Shown piece by piece: positions 54,089 through 63,660 of a stretch of DNA of 64,000 nt (within the stretch, counting starts at the first letter, position 1; every line of letters begins with the position of its first letter). The DNA is from Notolepis coatsorum (taxonomy: Eukaryota > Chordata > Actinopteri > Aulopiformes > Paralepididae). The stretch lies in NCBI GenBank assembly GCA_963971535.1, contig OZ020593.1:33783977-33847976 (forward strand). The letters are read 5' to 3'. The position numbers and the translations under genes were made by a program. Under the pieces are notes generated by a model. That model was given only the letters and a program-made list of their open reading frames with translations. It did not search any database and was not told the origin of the DNA.

Positions 54089-54989
54089 CAGTCGCTCGCG
54101 AAGGCAGGCGGGCGGGCGGGCGACCAGTGCTTCACTTTTGCTCCCATGTTAAAGGACGTAGCTGTGCCCACGCAACTTGCGGGGTGGAAGCGGTCGTTTT
54201 CGCTTTGGTTGGATTCAGAGGCGTGCGCCATGTGCATTTTCACAGAAATACACTCAATATCTGCATTATTACCACACATATAGATGTTGTTCAAACAGCT
54301 AATGTGTCTGTATCTTTCCCAATACAAATAAACCATATTACTATACTTTTTCAGGAGTACAGTCACACTGATCATCATTCTAAAATGAATTCTAACATTC
54401 TAATTAATTATATAATAACTGGTTATACATGCAAAATGGACAATAGAACACTGGCACTGGAAATCTTTAAAAAATATTCAAACAGGGACTGACTTCACAT
54501 TAGACTAGGCATTTACAGCTGTTCCAATGTAAATGTGCCTTCCTCCGTGCACTTTCGCCCGCTCTGAAGTCGGACTCGGTGTGCCAGGCCATGTGCACGA
54601 TCTCGCACGGAACCCGCAAGTTCCTGAGTGCGCGACTGGTGTGTTTGTGCTGTTATACCGCCTTCTGTCTGACCTGGCTGCAGCGTCGAACCATACCTAC
54701 TCTGCCTTGACCTATTCTGAGTGGTTTCTCCGCGTTTTCCTTAATGCCAAGCAAGCAGTGCAAAAATGCTTCCGCATTCGTCACCGCACGCCAGTGCGGT
54801 AAAGCGCCCTTCTTTTCAGGCCCCGCTTAGACAAATGCTACCGTGCGTGCACCGGCGGCGGCGTGCTCGCTCAGGTGCGTGCGTGCGCCGGCGTGCTCGC
54901 GCGAGGTGCCCGCGCATGCGCATGAGATCCCGCCTTGGTTCGACACGAGCGGAGCTCAATATATATAAGTCACCGCCCCTTATTCAGTA

Positions 54990-55078
54990 TCTAGAAATAG
55001 CTCAATTGGCAAGGCCACATGGCTGTGGATCCTATGGCTCGTTTGCTGGCGAGTTCGAATCCCATCGAAAATATTTTT
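54990..55078 (+). repeat. tRNA-like sequence inside the MULE-like element
   Basis: A box TAGCTCAATTGG and B box GAGTTCGAATCCC spaced as in a tRNA, with the GTGGATCCTATGG core also seen at 39.3 and 40.4 kb. The T stem has mismatches. It is probably a SINE head or tRNA pseudogene carried by the element. Confidence 0.55.
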
Positions 55079-55104
55079 TAACGTGATTTTTTTTTAACGT
55101 GTAT

Positions 55105-55382
55105 TCTTTCGCCGGTTAAGGTTAGGCATGGTTAAGGTTAAGGTTAGGCATTGTTTCGGAGTTGGTTAAGGTTAGAACGGTTAAGTTTAGGCGCTGTTAA
55201 GGAGCTGGTTAAGGTTAGAGTTTGTCAAAGAGAATGGCAATATAATTTCTATGGTTAAGGTTAGGCATGGTTAAGGTTAAGGTTAGGCATTGTTTCGGAG
55301 TTGGTTAAGGTTAGAACGGTTAAGTTTAGGCGCTGTTAAGGAGCTGGTTAAGGTTAGAGTTTGTCAAAGAGAATGGCAATAG
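55105..55382 (+). repeat. GGTTAAGGTTAGG-rich tandem repeat
   Basis: Two copies of about 140-145 bp (starting near 55,112 and 55,255), each made of GGTTAAGGTTAGGC-like words and ending GTTTGTCAAAGAGAATGGCA. The words resemble telomeric TTAGGG but are not perfect. Confidence 0.85.
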
Positions 55383-56094
55383 ACAGCCTATTTCCGCGCG
55401 ACCTGGGCGCTGGGCGGCGGAAAATGAAAGGCGCATTACTGCACGCCACTACGGTAAATTTTTGCACTGCTTGCTTGGCATAAAGCTACACGCGGTTTCT
55501 CCTGCCCCCCGGGGCATATGGCCCTGAGCCATCGTCCTGTATTGCATCATGTATACATATGCTTGCAGTTGTTCTTAGTTCTATTCATTACTTAATTTCA
55601 CAATTCTCTCATATACTCTGATTCTATTCACATTATATGCTTACTACATGTATCTATTCTATTCACATATATGCTTACTACATGTATCTATTCTATTCAC
55701 ATATATGCTTACTACATGTATCTGTTGTTATGCCTGCCCATCACAAACACACAAACTGTCTAACGCCTGTCCCCGTCTCCCTGTCTCCCTGTGAGTGGAT
55801 GTCTCGTGGTGATGACCAAAATGGTGGACGTCCCCTGTGGTGATGGCCAAGAGGATACGATCCTCTCTACGTCGCCCCCATACCTCAAATGGATCTGTCA
55901 TCAGCTCTATTCTATTTTCAATGTTTCAAAATGTGCTCCAGTTGCAATTGCATGTACATGTTTGTGTTTCATTACACGTTTATGTACATATTTACCAACT
56001 GTTTCGCCTGTTTTATAGCAACACTACTATCACCGACATCTAAGAAGGGAGATCCCCCCTTGAACAGCCCTTATAAGGTTTCTCCTCTCCACAT

Positions 56095-56301
56095 TGCCTG
56101 TGGTGCTTTTTTCCTATTGCTAGGTTTTTAGTGAGTTCTTTCTTACCTTCACGTGGGGTATGTCTGGGAGTGTTGCATTTATTTATTTTACATTTGATTT
56201 TGGATTTCATGGTGTTTTTTGTTTTGTTCTTGATTTATTGTGATGTTTCTTGTTTAACACATTGGGCGCCATGCATTGTGCACATCATTATGCCCTCTCT
56301 G
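56095..56301. other. flank with an orphan piggyBac-like terminus
   Basis: At 56254, TTAA is followed by CACATTGGGCGCCAT, matching the piggyBac end CACTTTGGGTGCCGG at 11 of 15 positions. No partner end was found in the window. Confidence 0.35.
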
Positions 56302-57005
56302 TGTCATGGTTTTTGCCTTATTTCACCTTTCTGTGAGGGACAGCTGTCTATTTTTGCTTTATTTCACCTCTCTGTGAGGGCAAACCCTGTGTGTGGGCTT
56401 GATTGCACCTGATGCAGTACAGCTGTGCATATGGCCATGTGGAGTCTATTTAAGTTTGGCGATTGCAGTGTCAACTGCTTTTTCATTTTCCTTGTGCTGG
56501 CTATACGTTTGGTCAGGCTCATTATATTTAAGTGTAGTGCTGCCCTATTCAGCATTTAGCCTTCTTTTGTAGCCATCTTGTTTTTGGCTACTGGCTTGGT
56601 TTACACTTTACTTTATAGAGGCTGAGTCCTTTATGGTAGTGTTTTCTTTTGTTCTTCTGGAACTGTCCATTGCACATAAACTCCCTTGGTGGAGGTTTAT
56701 TGTTTTATGTTTTCAATATAAACTCTGGTTTTAGGAGTTGCCTTTGTGGCTTATTTTTATTCTTTCTACAATACCCCTTTAATGAGTGTCGTCCTGTTTT
56801 TTTGGACTTTACTTATTTTCTTAAATACTCACTTTGAGGCTTTCACCTGTAAAGGTTGTTTTGTGTTGTTTATTTTCCCCCTTCTCCTAAAACGTCTCCG
56901 TAAGCAGTTTTGTGGTTATTCGTTTGACGTATAACTTTAAGATTCCCTATTATCTGCTCATGACCCACACACATACACCCACAGCCCTCACAGAATGAAA
57001 AAGCC
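56302..57005 (+). repeat. chromovirus 5' LTR and leader
   Basis: LTR start TGTCATGG is certain from the 3' copy. It includes two diverged copies of TTGCYTTATTTCACCTYTCTGTGAGGG. The LTR end and primer site are not clear; the gag ATG is at 57006. Confidence 0.6.
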
Positions 57006-58004
57006 ATGAATGGGTCAGCGGATAATACTGGTCTCGAACGTGCACTTGCTGCACAGCATCAGGGATTACTTTCACATATGGAAGCTATCAAACAATTACA
57101 AGAGCAACAAGCCCTCATGGTGATACAGTGTGGGGAGATGTTTGAAGGGTTGTGCAAGATGGAAGGTTCCATGCGTAATCTGGCTGACAGTATAGCCCGT
57201 GCACAAGTATCTTCCCAAATATCTCCTAACGTCCCTCAAGTACAACACACAGTACCCCAGCCATTTCCTCGTGAGGCTAAAGTTCAGCTCTCCTCGCGCT
57301 TTAGCGGGGAGTCAGGTAAATGCTGTGGTTTTCTGGCACAATGCCAAATGGTGTACAGAGCCCAGCCTTCTCGTTTTCAGTCTGAGGATTCCCGTGTTGC
57401 CCTAATTATATCCCTGTTGGAGGGACCTGCCCTCGATTGGGCTGTTCCACTCATACAGGCTCAGGCTCTCGTTTTAAACGACTCACAGGGACTCATGAAT
57501 GAGATGGAGATCGTTTTTGATCATGAACTCTACGATAAAGAGGTTGCCATGAAGCTGACGCGCATGTGCCAGGGCGCCAGTAGTGTAGCTGAGTTTTCCA
57601 TCGCTTTCAGGACACTGGCTGGGGCTACAGGCTGGCCTGAGGGACCACTCATCACTTTGTTCACCAACGCGTTATCTAATCAGGTTAAAGATGCTTTGGC
57701 GGTTGTGGGATCTCCAGACAATTTTGACACACTGGTCACTACCGCCATACGCGTTGATAACCGGATCAGAGACCGTGAGTGTGAGAGGCGGGGCCAACGT
57801 TTTCGTATCCCTCTGGAGGAAGTTTCGTCCTTTCCTCCACAACCTTCAGTGGCCAGCTCGTCTGAACCTATGCAGGTGGACAGCACTTCTGTGCGTGACT
57901 CCAGGCAGACTGGTTCTCATGTGGATTGGTGCCGGTACTGCAGGAGAAAAGGTCACACGAGGGTGGAGTGTCCGAAACTGAAGGGAAACGGTCAGTCTCG
58001 CTAG
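57006..58004 (+). CDS. chromovirus gag
   Basis: An intact 332-codon frame. It has an N-terminal coiled-coil segment (LLSHMEAIKQLQEQQALM), a capsid domain of the Ty3/Gypsy retrotransposon Gag type (SSRFSGESGKCCGFLAQCQM, LEGPALDWAVPLI, MKLTRMCQGASSVAEFSIAF) and one zinc knuckle CRYCRRKGHTRVEC (CX2CX4HX4C). The same architecture is found in the domesticated vertebrate PEG10/RTL genes, but here the context is a transposon. It would assemble particles and package RNA. This is the only undamaged gene of the element. Confidence 0.88.
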   Translation: MNGSADNTGLERALAAQHQGLLSHMEAIKQLQEQQALMVIQCGEMFEGLCKMEGSMRNLADSIARAQVSSQISPNVPQVQHTVPQPFPREAKVQLSSRFSGESGKCCGFLAQCQMVYRAQPSRFQSEDSRVALIISLLEGPALDWAVPLIQAQALVLNDSQGLMNEMEIVFDHELYDKEVAMKLTRMCQGASSVAEFSIAFRTLAGATGWPEGPLITLFTNALSNQVKDALAVVGSPDNFDTLVTTAIRVDNRIRDRECERRGQRFRIPLEEVSSFPPQPSVASSSEPMQVDSTSVRDSRQTGSHVDWCRYCRRKGHTRVECPKLKGNGQSR

Positions 58005-58054
58005 TGGGCCGAGATACACTAGTGAGACATCACATCACTTCCTTTTGAACCTTT

Positions 58055-58848
58055 TTGCCTGTGGTTTTAGGCTGGAATAGGCAGTCTGTTAAGGTTGACG
58101 CCTTTTTAGACTCAGGGGCAGTGGACAGTTTCATCGATTCCAGATGGGTTGAGGACTCTAAGATACCTGTACATTCCCTCCATAAGCCCTGTAGTGTCAC
58201 GGCGCTTGATGGACGGCCATTGGGTACAGGCAGTGTCACCAAAAGAACAAATTATTTATCTATGCGGGTTGCTTATGGGAACCATTCTGAGCGCATTCGA
58301 TTATTTTTGGTGGATTCCCCCACGTATCCCATTGTGCTGGGTCATTCTTGGCTCAGTAAACACAAGCCACAGATAAATTGGGGTGAGGAGAGGGACACTG
58401 TCATGCAGTGGGGCTCCCAATGCCATCACGTTGTTTCCAAATTCCTCCGTCACCCACGAGTTATGATCAGTTTAGTGAGAGCGGTTGTGATCCTGTTGAA
58501 GCAGTGGGCGGTCTTGGTTTCCAGAGCCCACTCTCTCAACCATTGCACTCCCAGTCATCTGTCGATCAGGATGGGAGTTTGGAATGGGATCCACAGTTTG
58601 ATTGGGACTCCCTCGGTGAGGAGGTTCTGGCGGAGGACAGTTTAGACAGTTTAGAGGCCCTGTGTGAGGACTTCTCCTCGCTTACTTGTACAGCTGACCC
58701 CCTCATGGAGAGCACCAACATCATGAGCGTGGAGTCACACCCGTTACCAGAGGGAGTTCCCACTGTCTATGCTGACCTCAGTGAGGTGTTTAGCAAACAA
58801 AGGGTCACCATCCTGCCACCGCACCGACCTTATGATTGCGCCATCTAA
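58055..58848 (+). pseudogene. chromovirus protease and linker, frameshifted
   Basis: The frame 58055-58645 contains the aspartic protease site AFLDSGAVDSF and VLGHSWLSKHKPQINW. Near 58,430 the homologous sequence moves to another frame (58408-58848), which holds the acidic linker and the start of the RT region ([20 protein letters not shown]). That frame ends in a TAA at 58846-58848, directly before the reverse transcriptase frame in the same register. Confidence 0.8.
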
Positions 58849-59745
58849 TTGCAGCCGGGCTCTATTCCCCCTCGTGGTTCCTTGTACTCATTGTCGGTCC
58901 CCGAAAGCGCAGCTATGAACACCTACATCAAGGAGGCTGTGGCTACCGGTTTTATTAGACCTTCCACTTCACCTGCGGGTGCTGGATTCTTTTTTGTGGG
59001 AAAAAAGGATGGAGGACTGAGACCCTGCATCGACTATAGAGGTCTGAACAGCATTACAGTAAAAAAACAGTATCCCCTTCCCCTGATGAACTCGGCGTTC
59101 GAACGCCTCCAGGGGGCATCCATTTTTACCAAACTTGATCTCCGCAATGCCTACAATCTGGTGCGCATACGCCAAGGGGATGAGTGGAAGACCGCGTTCA
59201 ACACTCATAATGGTCACTACGAATACCTGGTGATGCGATTTGGTCTTACTAATGCCCCTTCAGTTTTTCAGGCGTTAATCAATGACGTGCTCAGGGAGAT
59301 GTTGGAAAGGTTTGTTTTCGTCTACTTAGATGACATTCTGATATTCTCCAAGTCCATTTCTGACCATGTCAAACATGTCAGGCAGGTCTTGAGGTGCTTT
59401 TTGGATGCACGGTTGTTTGTGAAGGCTGAGAAGTGTGCCTTCCATGTCCGCTCTGTCCTTTCTGGGATTCATTGTATCTGAGGGGAGAATTCAAATGGAC
59501 CCCAAGAAGGTGTCAGCAGTGACAGACTGGCCTACACCGTCTCGGTCAAGCAAGTGCAACGATTCCTAGGATTTGCAAACTTCTACCGTCGTTTTATTCG
59601 TAATTTAAATTCAGTGGTAGCACCTATCACTGCACTTACCAGGAAGACAGCACCTTCCCATTTCCAGTGGACTTCCAAGGCTGAGGCAGCGTTCATTGAG
59701 CTTAGGAGAAGGTTCAGTTCTGAGCCTATCCTCATTACTCCTAAC
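58849..59745 (+). pseudogene. chromovirus reverse transcriptase, interrupted
   Basis: 58849-59481 gives RT fingers and palm: [53 protein letters not shown] and catalytic [12 protein letters not shown]. Two frameshifts follow between about 59,455 and 59,545 (the block [16 protein letters not shown] is in a different frame), after which [16 protein letters not shown] continues to 59,745. There the hAT element cuts the frame just before RNase H. Confidence 0.85.
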
Positions 59746-60486
59746 TAGGGGTGGGACGATACATCGATCCAGATCGATACATCGATGTAATTATCAACAA
59801 TCGAATCGGATCGATGCGATGTAATAAGATCGATTCATATCGATACTCTTATTTTGAAAATCCTGTGGCGAGTCTCATATCCGCTCAAGAACAACAGCAG
59901 TAGCTCCGTGTGTGTAGACGTTACAGCATAGCATTCTCCCTTTCTGTGTGTGTGTGTGCGCGCGTCTTTGGAAAGACCAGATGAGGTCAGAGGAGTTTGA
60001 TGTTTAAATGTTATTTAAACATAAACAATATAATACATAATAAATGTAGGCCTATACATGATCATGCAACATCAACAAATTGTTGTAGGAACGGTTTGGG
60101 AGAGGGAGGTTGTGAGTTTTGAGTTCCAAAAAATGTAGCTTAAAGTTTAAAGCTCAATATATAAAAACGTGGCACTTTACAGTGAACAGGAGGTCTATTT
60201 GTATTCAAAACAATAGATTGATTTTCCTTTAAATGTCTGGAAGAGCTCAAAAATACAAATGTCAAATGATATTTTCATTACCTTTTTTTTGTTGATCTAA
60301 ATGTTACTGATTGTGTTAAATGGGCATATGATATCATCTCATATCGATCGCAGGCACCTGAATCTAATCGTATCGTATTGTATCGTGAGAGACTTTGTGA
60401 TATCGGCAAATATCGTATCGTTGTCCAAAGAATCGATATCGTATCGTATCATGATGAAACTGGTGATTCCCACCCCTACTCCTAAC
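59738..60486. mobile_element. non-autonomous hAT element inside the chromovirus
   Basis: The insert 59746-60478 (733 bp) begins TAGGGGTGGGACGATAC and ends GATTCCCACCCCTA. Both flanks carry CTCCTAAC (59738-59745, 60479-60486), an 8-bp duplication. ATCGAT/CGTATCG-rich subterminal sequence is present at both ends. There is no transposase. Confidence 0.9.
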
Positions 60487-61023
60487 CCATCCCTGCCATT
60501 TATCGTCGAGGTGGATGCTTCTGAGCTTGGAGTCGGAGCTATTCTGTCTCAACGCTCATCGTCCGACGGTAAGGTACACCCATGTGCGTACTATTCACGT
60601 GGGCTCTCGCCGGCTGAAAGAAACTATGATGTTGTGGACAGAGAGCTGTTGGCGGTCAAGTTGGCATTGGAGGAGTGGCGCCATTGGCTAGAGGGAGCTG
60701 AACACCCATTCACAGTCTGGACAGACCATAAAAATGTGGAATATATCCAGGGTGCTCAGAGGAGAAATTCACGAGAGGCTCGCTGGTCACTGTTTTTCTC
60801 TCGGTTTAATTTCCTCCTGACGTACCGTCCCGAATCTAAAAATATCAAGCCGGATGCTCTTTCCCGGTTATATGATGGATCAGAAGAGGACCGTCCTCCT
60901 GAGCCCATTGTTCCTGCAGGACAGATCCTAGCTCCTGTGACATGGAGCATTGACTCTGCTGTCCGGGTGGCGTGCCCCCGGGTCGGTTATTTGTACCAAA
61001 CAGCATTCGTTCTCGGGTGTTGA
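60487..61023 (+). pseudogene. chromovirus RNase H
   Basis: The RT frame resumes after the hAT duplication with [50 protein letters not shown] and [15 protein letters not shown], the Gypsy RNase H and its tether. It ends in a frameshift at about 61,020. Catalytic Asp and Glu residues are visible. Confidence 0.85.
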
Positions 61024-62305
61024 AGTGGGGCCACTCCTCTCGGCTGACATGACATCCTGGAGTGCACAGAACTCGTGACTTCTTGGCCAGAAGGTTCTGG
61101 TGGCCTGGTATGATGAAGGACATTCGGGAATTTGTGGCAGCTTGCCCAGTTTGTGCACGGAACAAAGTTTCTCAACAGTCACCACCAGGGCTGCTTCATC
61201 CTTTGCCCATTCCTAGTCGTCCGTGGAGCCACATTGCCATGGATTTTGTGACTGGTCTGCCTCCTTCTGATGGTCACAGCATCATCATGGTGGTGGTGGA
61301 TAAGTTCTCCAAAGCAGCTCACTTCATTCCACTGGTCAAGCTGCCATCTGCTCAGGAGACCGCTCAACTGGTGGTTGACCATGTCTTCCGAATTCATGGC
61401 ATCTGCCAGGACGTGGTGTCGGACCGTGGACCCCAGTTTACTGCTCGGTTTTGGAAGGCATTCTGTGCTATACTGGGTGCGACGGTTAGCCTGTCATCAG
61501 GGTTCCACCCAGAGAGCAATGGGCAAACAGAGCGCACCAACCAGTCTATGGAGAGTACGCTTCGCTGCTTGGCCTCCTCCAATCCGACCACTTGGAGTCA
61601 CCAACTGGCATGGGCAGAATATGCACATAATTCATTGTGCAATGCATCCACTGGTCTCTCCCCATTTGAGGTTCAGTATGGGTATCAGCCTCCACTGTTT
61701 CCTGAACAGGAGAGGGACGTGGGGGTGCCATCTGCCGAGGCGTTTATCCGTCGGTCTCGGGCAACATGGAAGAGGGTGCGTTCGGCTCTTGTGCGTGCTG
61801 CGGCCCGGCACAAGCGGTCGGCGGATGTACACCGTCGCCCTGCGCCTTCCTACCGTGTGGGCCAACAGCTGTAGCTTTCCACACGTGACCTTCCATTACG
61901 GGTGGAGTCGCGCAAACTCGCTCCCCGTTTTGTGGGCCCTTTCACTATTGTTCGCAAGATAAACCCAGTCACGATGCGTCTTCGGTTACCCTCGTCGATG
62001 AGGGTACACCCTACATTTCACGTATCCCGCCTTAAGCCGGTTCGGAGGAGCAGGTTGGTTCCTGCAGAGAGACCTCCACCTCCCCCTCGATTCGTTGATG
62101 GCCAACCTGTGTATACTGTACGCCGTATCCTGTCCAGTAGGCGGGTTGGTAGGGGTATACAGTACCTGGTGGACTGGTAGGGTTATGGGCCAGAGGAGCG
62201 CACGTGGGTTCTGGCCAGGGACATCTTGGACCCTGAGCTTGTTCGGGAGTTTCGGAGACGTGTCTCAGAGGGTCCGTCTGGAGCCGCCCCCTAGAGGGGG
62301 GGTCC
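61024..62305 (+). pseudogene. chromovirus integrase with chromodomain
   Basis: The zinc finger ([15 protein letters not shown] ... CPVCARNK) spans a frameshift and a TGA near 61,040-61,050. The D,D-35-E core is visible: [31 protein letters not shown] and [15 protein letters not shown] at 61872 interrupts the C-terminal domain, which continues with [20 protein letters not shown]. The chromodomain (about 62,095-62,270) reads [20 protein letters not shown], then a TAG (62178-62180) in place of the usual glutamate codon, then [20 protein letters not shown]. Chromodomains steer integration to marked chromatin. The natural stop lies just before the polypurine tract. Confidence 0.85.
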
Positions 62306-62382
62306 TGTCATGGTTTTTGCCTTATTTCACCTTTCTGTGAGGGACAGCTGTCTATTTTTGCTTTATTTCACCTCTCTGTGAG
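62306..62382 (+). repeat. chromovirus 3' LTR, start only
   Basis: 77 bp matching the start of the 5' LTR, cut by the MULE-like element. After the insert GAGGGATAGCTGGCAATCCC can be aligned to the 5' LTR with an 8-bp gap, then similarity ends near 62,775. Confidence 0.8.
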
Positions 62383-62754
62383 GCGTCTATACTTTCCGTA
62401 GCCGCATTTCTGCAGGACGCTCTCTGATTGGCCACTGACTGACGCTCTCTGATTGGCCACTGACATGTTTGCCCAATCGCATGACGAGCTGTGTCTTTGC
62501 CCATTTCCGTGTCGAACAGCCTGCAAACTACCTGGCGTTCTATCGCCATGCTCTAAGACAAACTCTAACCTTAACCAACTTCGAAAGAGTGCCTAAGCTT
62601 AACCGTCGAAAGAACTTGCCGTCACGCTCTAAGACAAACTCTAACCTTAACCTACTTCGAAAGAGTGCCTAAGCCTAACCAGTGTAGAAACTGGCGTCGG
62701 CCAATCAGAGAGCGTCCTGCAGAAATGCGGCTACGGAAAGATGCCTCTGTGAGG
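62374..62754. mobile_element. MULE-like non-autonomous element in 3' LTR
   Basis: Insert about 62383-62744, with inverted repeats of about 45 bp (GCGTCTATACTTTCCGTAGC / GCTACGGAAAGATGC and inward to TCTGATTGGCC) and the duplication CTCTGTGAG(G) on both sides. Inside are two copies of a ~74-bp unit (CTCTAAGACAAACTCTAACC, CTTCGAAAGAGTGCCTAAGC), built of CTAACCTTAACC words like the 55.1-kb element. Confidence 0.8.
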
Positions 62755-62818
62755 GATAGCTGGCAATCCCTGTTCCCAGGGCCGCCTCAGGGGGTGTGCG
62801 AGCAGTGCGGTCGCACAG

Positions 62819-62948
62819 GGCCTCACGGGAAGGGGGGCCTCGCACAAAAAAAAATAAAAAAAAATAAAAAAATAAATATTTTTTATTTGTTTTTTATTTA
62901 ATTTTTAATGTTTTATTTTTTTTGTGAGGCCCCCCTTCCCGCGAGGCC
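62819..62948. repeat. long hairpin with A/T-rich loop
   Basis: GGCCTCACGGGAAGGGGGGC plus CTCGCACAAAAAAA (from 62819) pairs with TTTTTTTGTGAGGC, CCCCCTTCCCGCGAGGCC (to 62948). Arms of about 40 bp enclose an AT-only loop of about 45 bp. Confidence 0.9.
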
Positions 62949-63118
62949 CTTTTTCATCACAGACCTAAAATCTAGTTTTGCTTATATGCTTATATATTTC
63001 ACATTAGACACGTTCCTGGCTCTGAGGCTCTGCAGGCAGCAGAATTGGTTTCAATGAGGGGAGGGGTTACAGCCAGGTAGCATCTGTTGAGTTCATTGTG
63101 TGCGTCTGTGTGCGTGCC
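62949..63118. other. unassigned sequence
   Basis: No feature recognised before the G run. Confidence 0.4.
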
Positions 63119-63143
63119 GGGGGGGGGGGGGGGGGGGGGGGGG
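63119..63143 (+). repeat. poly-G tract
   Basis: About 25 consecutive G residues. Confidence 0.95.
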
Positions 63144-63164
63144 CGTGAACCGACTCATTGCCAG

Positions 63165-63240
63165 ACGTGAGCGATTCGACTCACGCTCACGGCAATGAAT
63201 CGGCTCTTATGAACGAGTCGCTCATGACCGACCCATCACT
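63165..63240 (-). mobile_element. hAT (Ac-like) terminal fragment
   Basis: On the minus strand the end reads CTAGTGATGGGTCGGTCATG and then AGCGACTCGTTCATAAGAGC, a terminus typical of fish Ac-like hAT elements. The partner end was not found, so boundaries beyond 63,240 are not fixed. Confidence 0.55.
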
Positions 63241-63455
63241 AGCGTCTGACTATTCGCGCGTGCAGCATTGGATGCCAGCCAAGATGAAGAGGACATCGTC
63301 TGCAGATGGACTGAAGATGAAAGTTGTTGCATGTTAGACAGTTCAGTCAGGCTAGCCATCCCGGTTAAAGACATGGACAGCTAGTTAGCTTTAGCTACGT
63401 TATAATATTAAGTGTGGTTCAGTCGGGATATAGCCATGATGATGTCAGCTAGTAG

Positions 63456-63623
63456 CTAGCTTAGCTAAATGCTAACTAGCGTTAGCTAACCTAGAGACAG
63501 CGTGTGCAGCCAAGATGAAGATGATGGTCGTTCGGCAGATGAACTTCGTCAACTCCACGCGGTTGTCTCCATCCTCTTGGACGTTTGGTGAGTTTTTAAT
63601 GCCCTCTATTCTATTCCCGCCGT

Positions 63624-63659
<36 letters not shown>

Positions 63660-63660
63660 A
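63456..63660 (+). repeat. first-exon-like module, plus copy
   Basis: Homologous to 29,868-30,098 in reverse. ATG at 63515; 73-nt open exon to 63587 encoding VVRQMNFVNSTRLSPSSWTF; donor GTGAGT; then GAATAGAATAG-type intron start on the complementary strand and a (CT)n run at 63,630-63,658. Upstream TAGCTAACCTAGAGACAG is also shared, and an AAGATGAAGAGGACATCGTC echo occurs at 63,282. GTAGCTAACAGTGTGTGG and CTGGTGTCAGCACCTG downstream match the other copy. The function is unknown. Confidence 0.55.

Larger units (their letters stand above)
54723..55502. mobile_element. MULE-like non-autonomous element in copy B
   Basis: The insert 54732-55493 (762 bp) starts GCGTTTTCCTTAATGCCAAG and ends with the imperfect complement (CTTGGCATAAAGCTACACGC), flanked by GGTTTCTCC on both sides (54723-54731, 55494-55502). 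Copy A has the empty site. The 9-bp duplication and GC-starting inverted repeats match the elements at 14.0 and 62.4 kb. Confidence 0.85.
56302..62775 (+). mobile_element. chromodomain Gypsy element (chromovirus), decayed
   Basis: The 5' LTR starts TGTCATGGTTTTTGCC at 56302; the same sequence restarts at 62306 after a polypurine tract (AGAGGGGGGGTCC). gag, protease, reverse transcriptase, RNase H, integrase and a C-terminal chromodomain are present in order, but with at least five frameshifts and several stops. A hAT element (59.75 kb) and a MULE-like element (62.38 kb) have inserted. The 3' LTR is recognisable only for about 78 bp plus a few bases after the MULE-like insert. I could not place the end of the 5' LTR. 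Confidence 0.85.

Noticed and set aside
55105-55382. Interstitial telomere
   Set aside because: The words are GGTTAAGGTTAGGC, not TTAGGG arrays, and lie wholly inside a bounded mobile element.
57006-58004. Domesticated PEG10/RTL-like gag gene
   Set aside because: The frame is intact, but it sits between an LTR and decayed pol of the same element; nothing shows independent selection.
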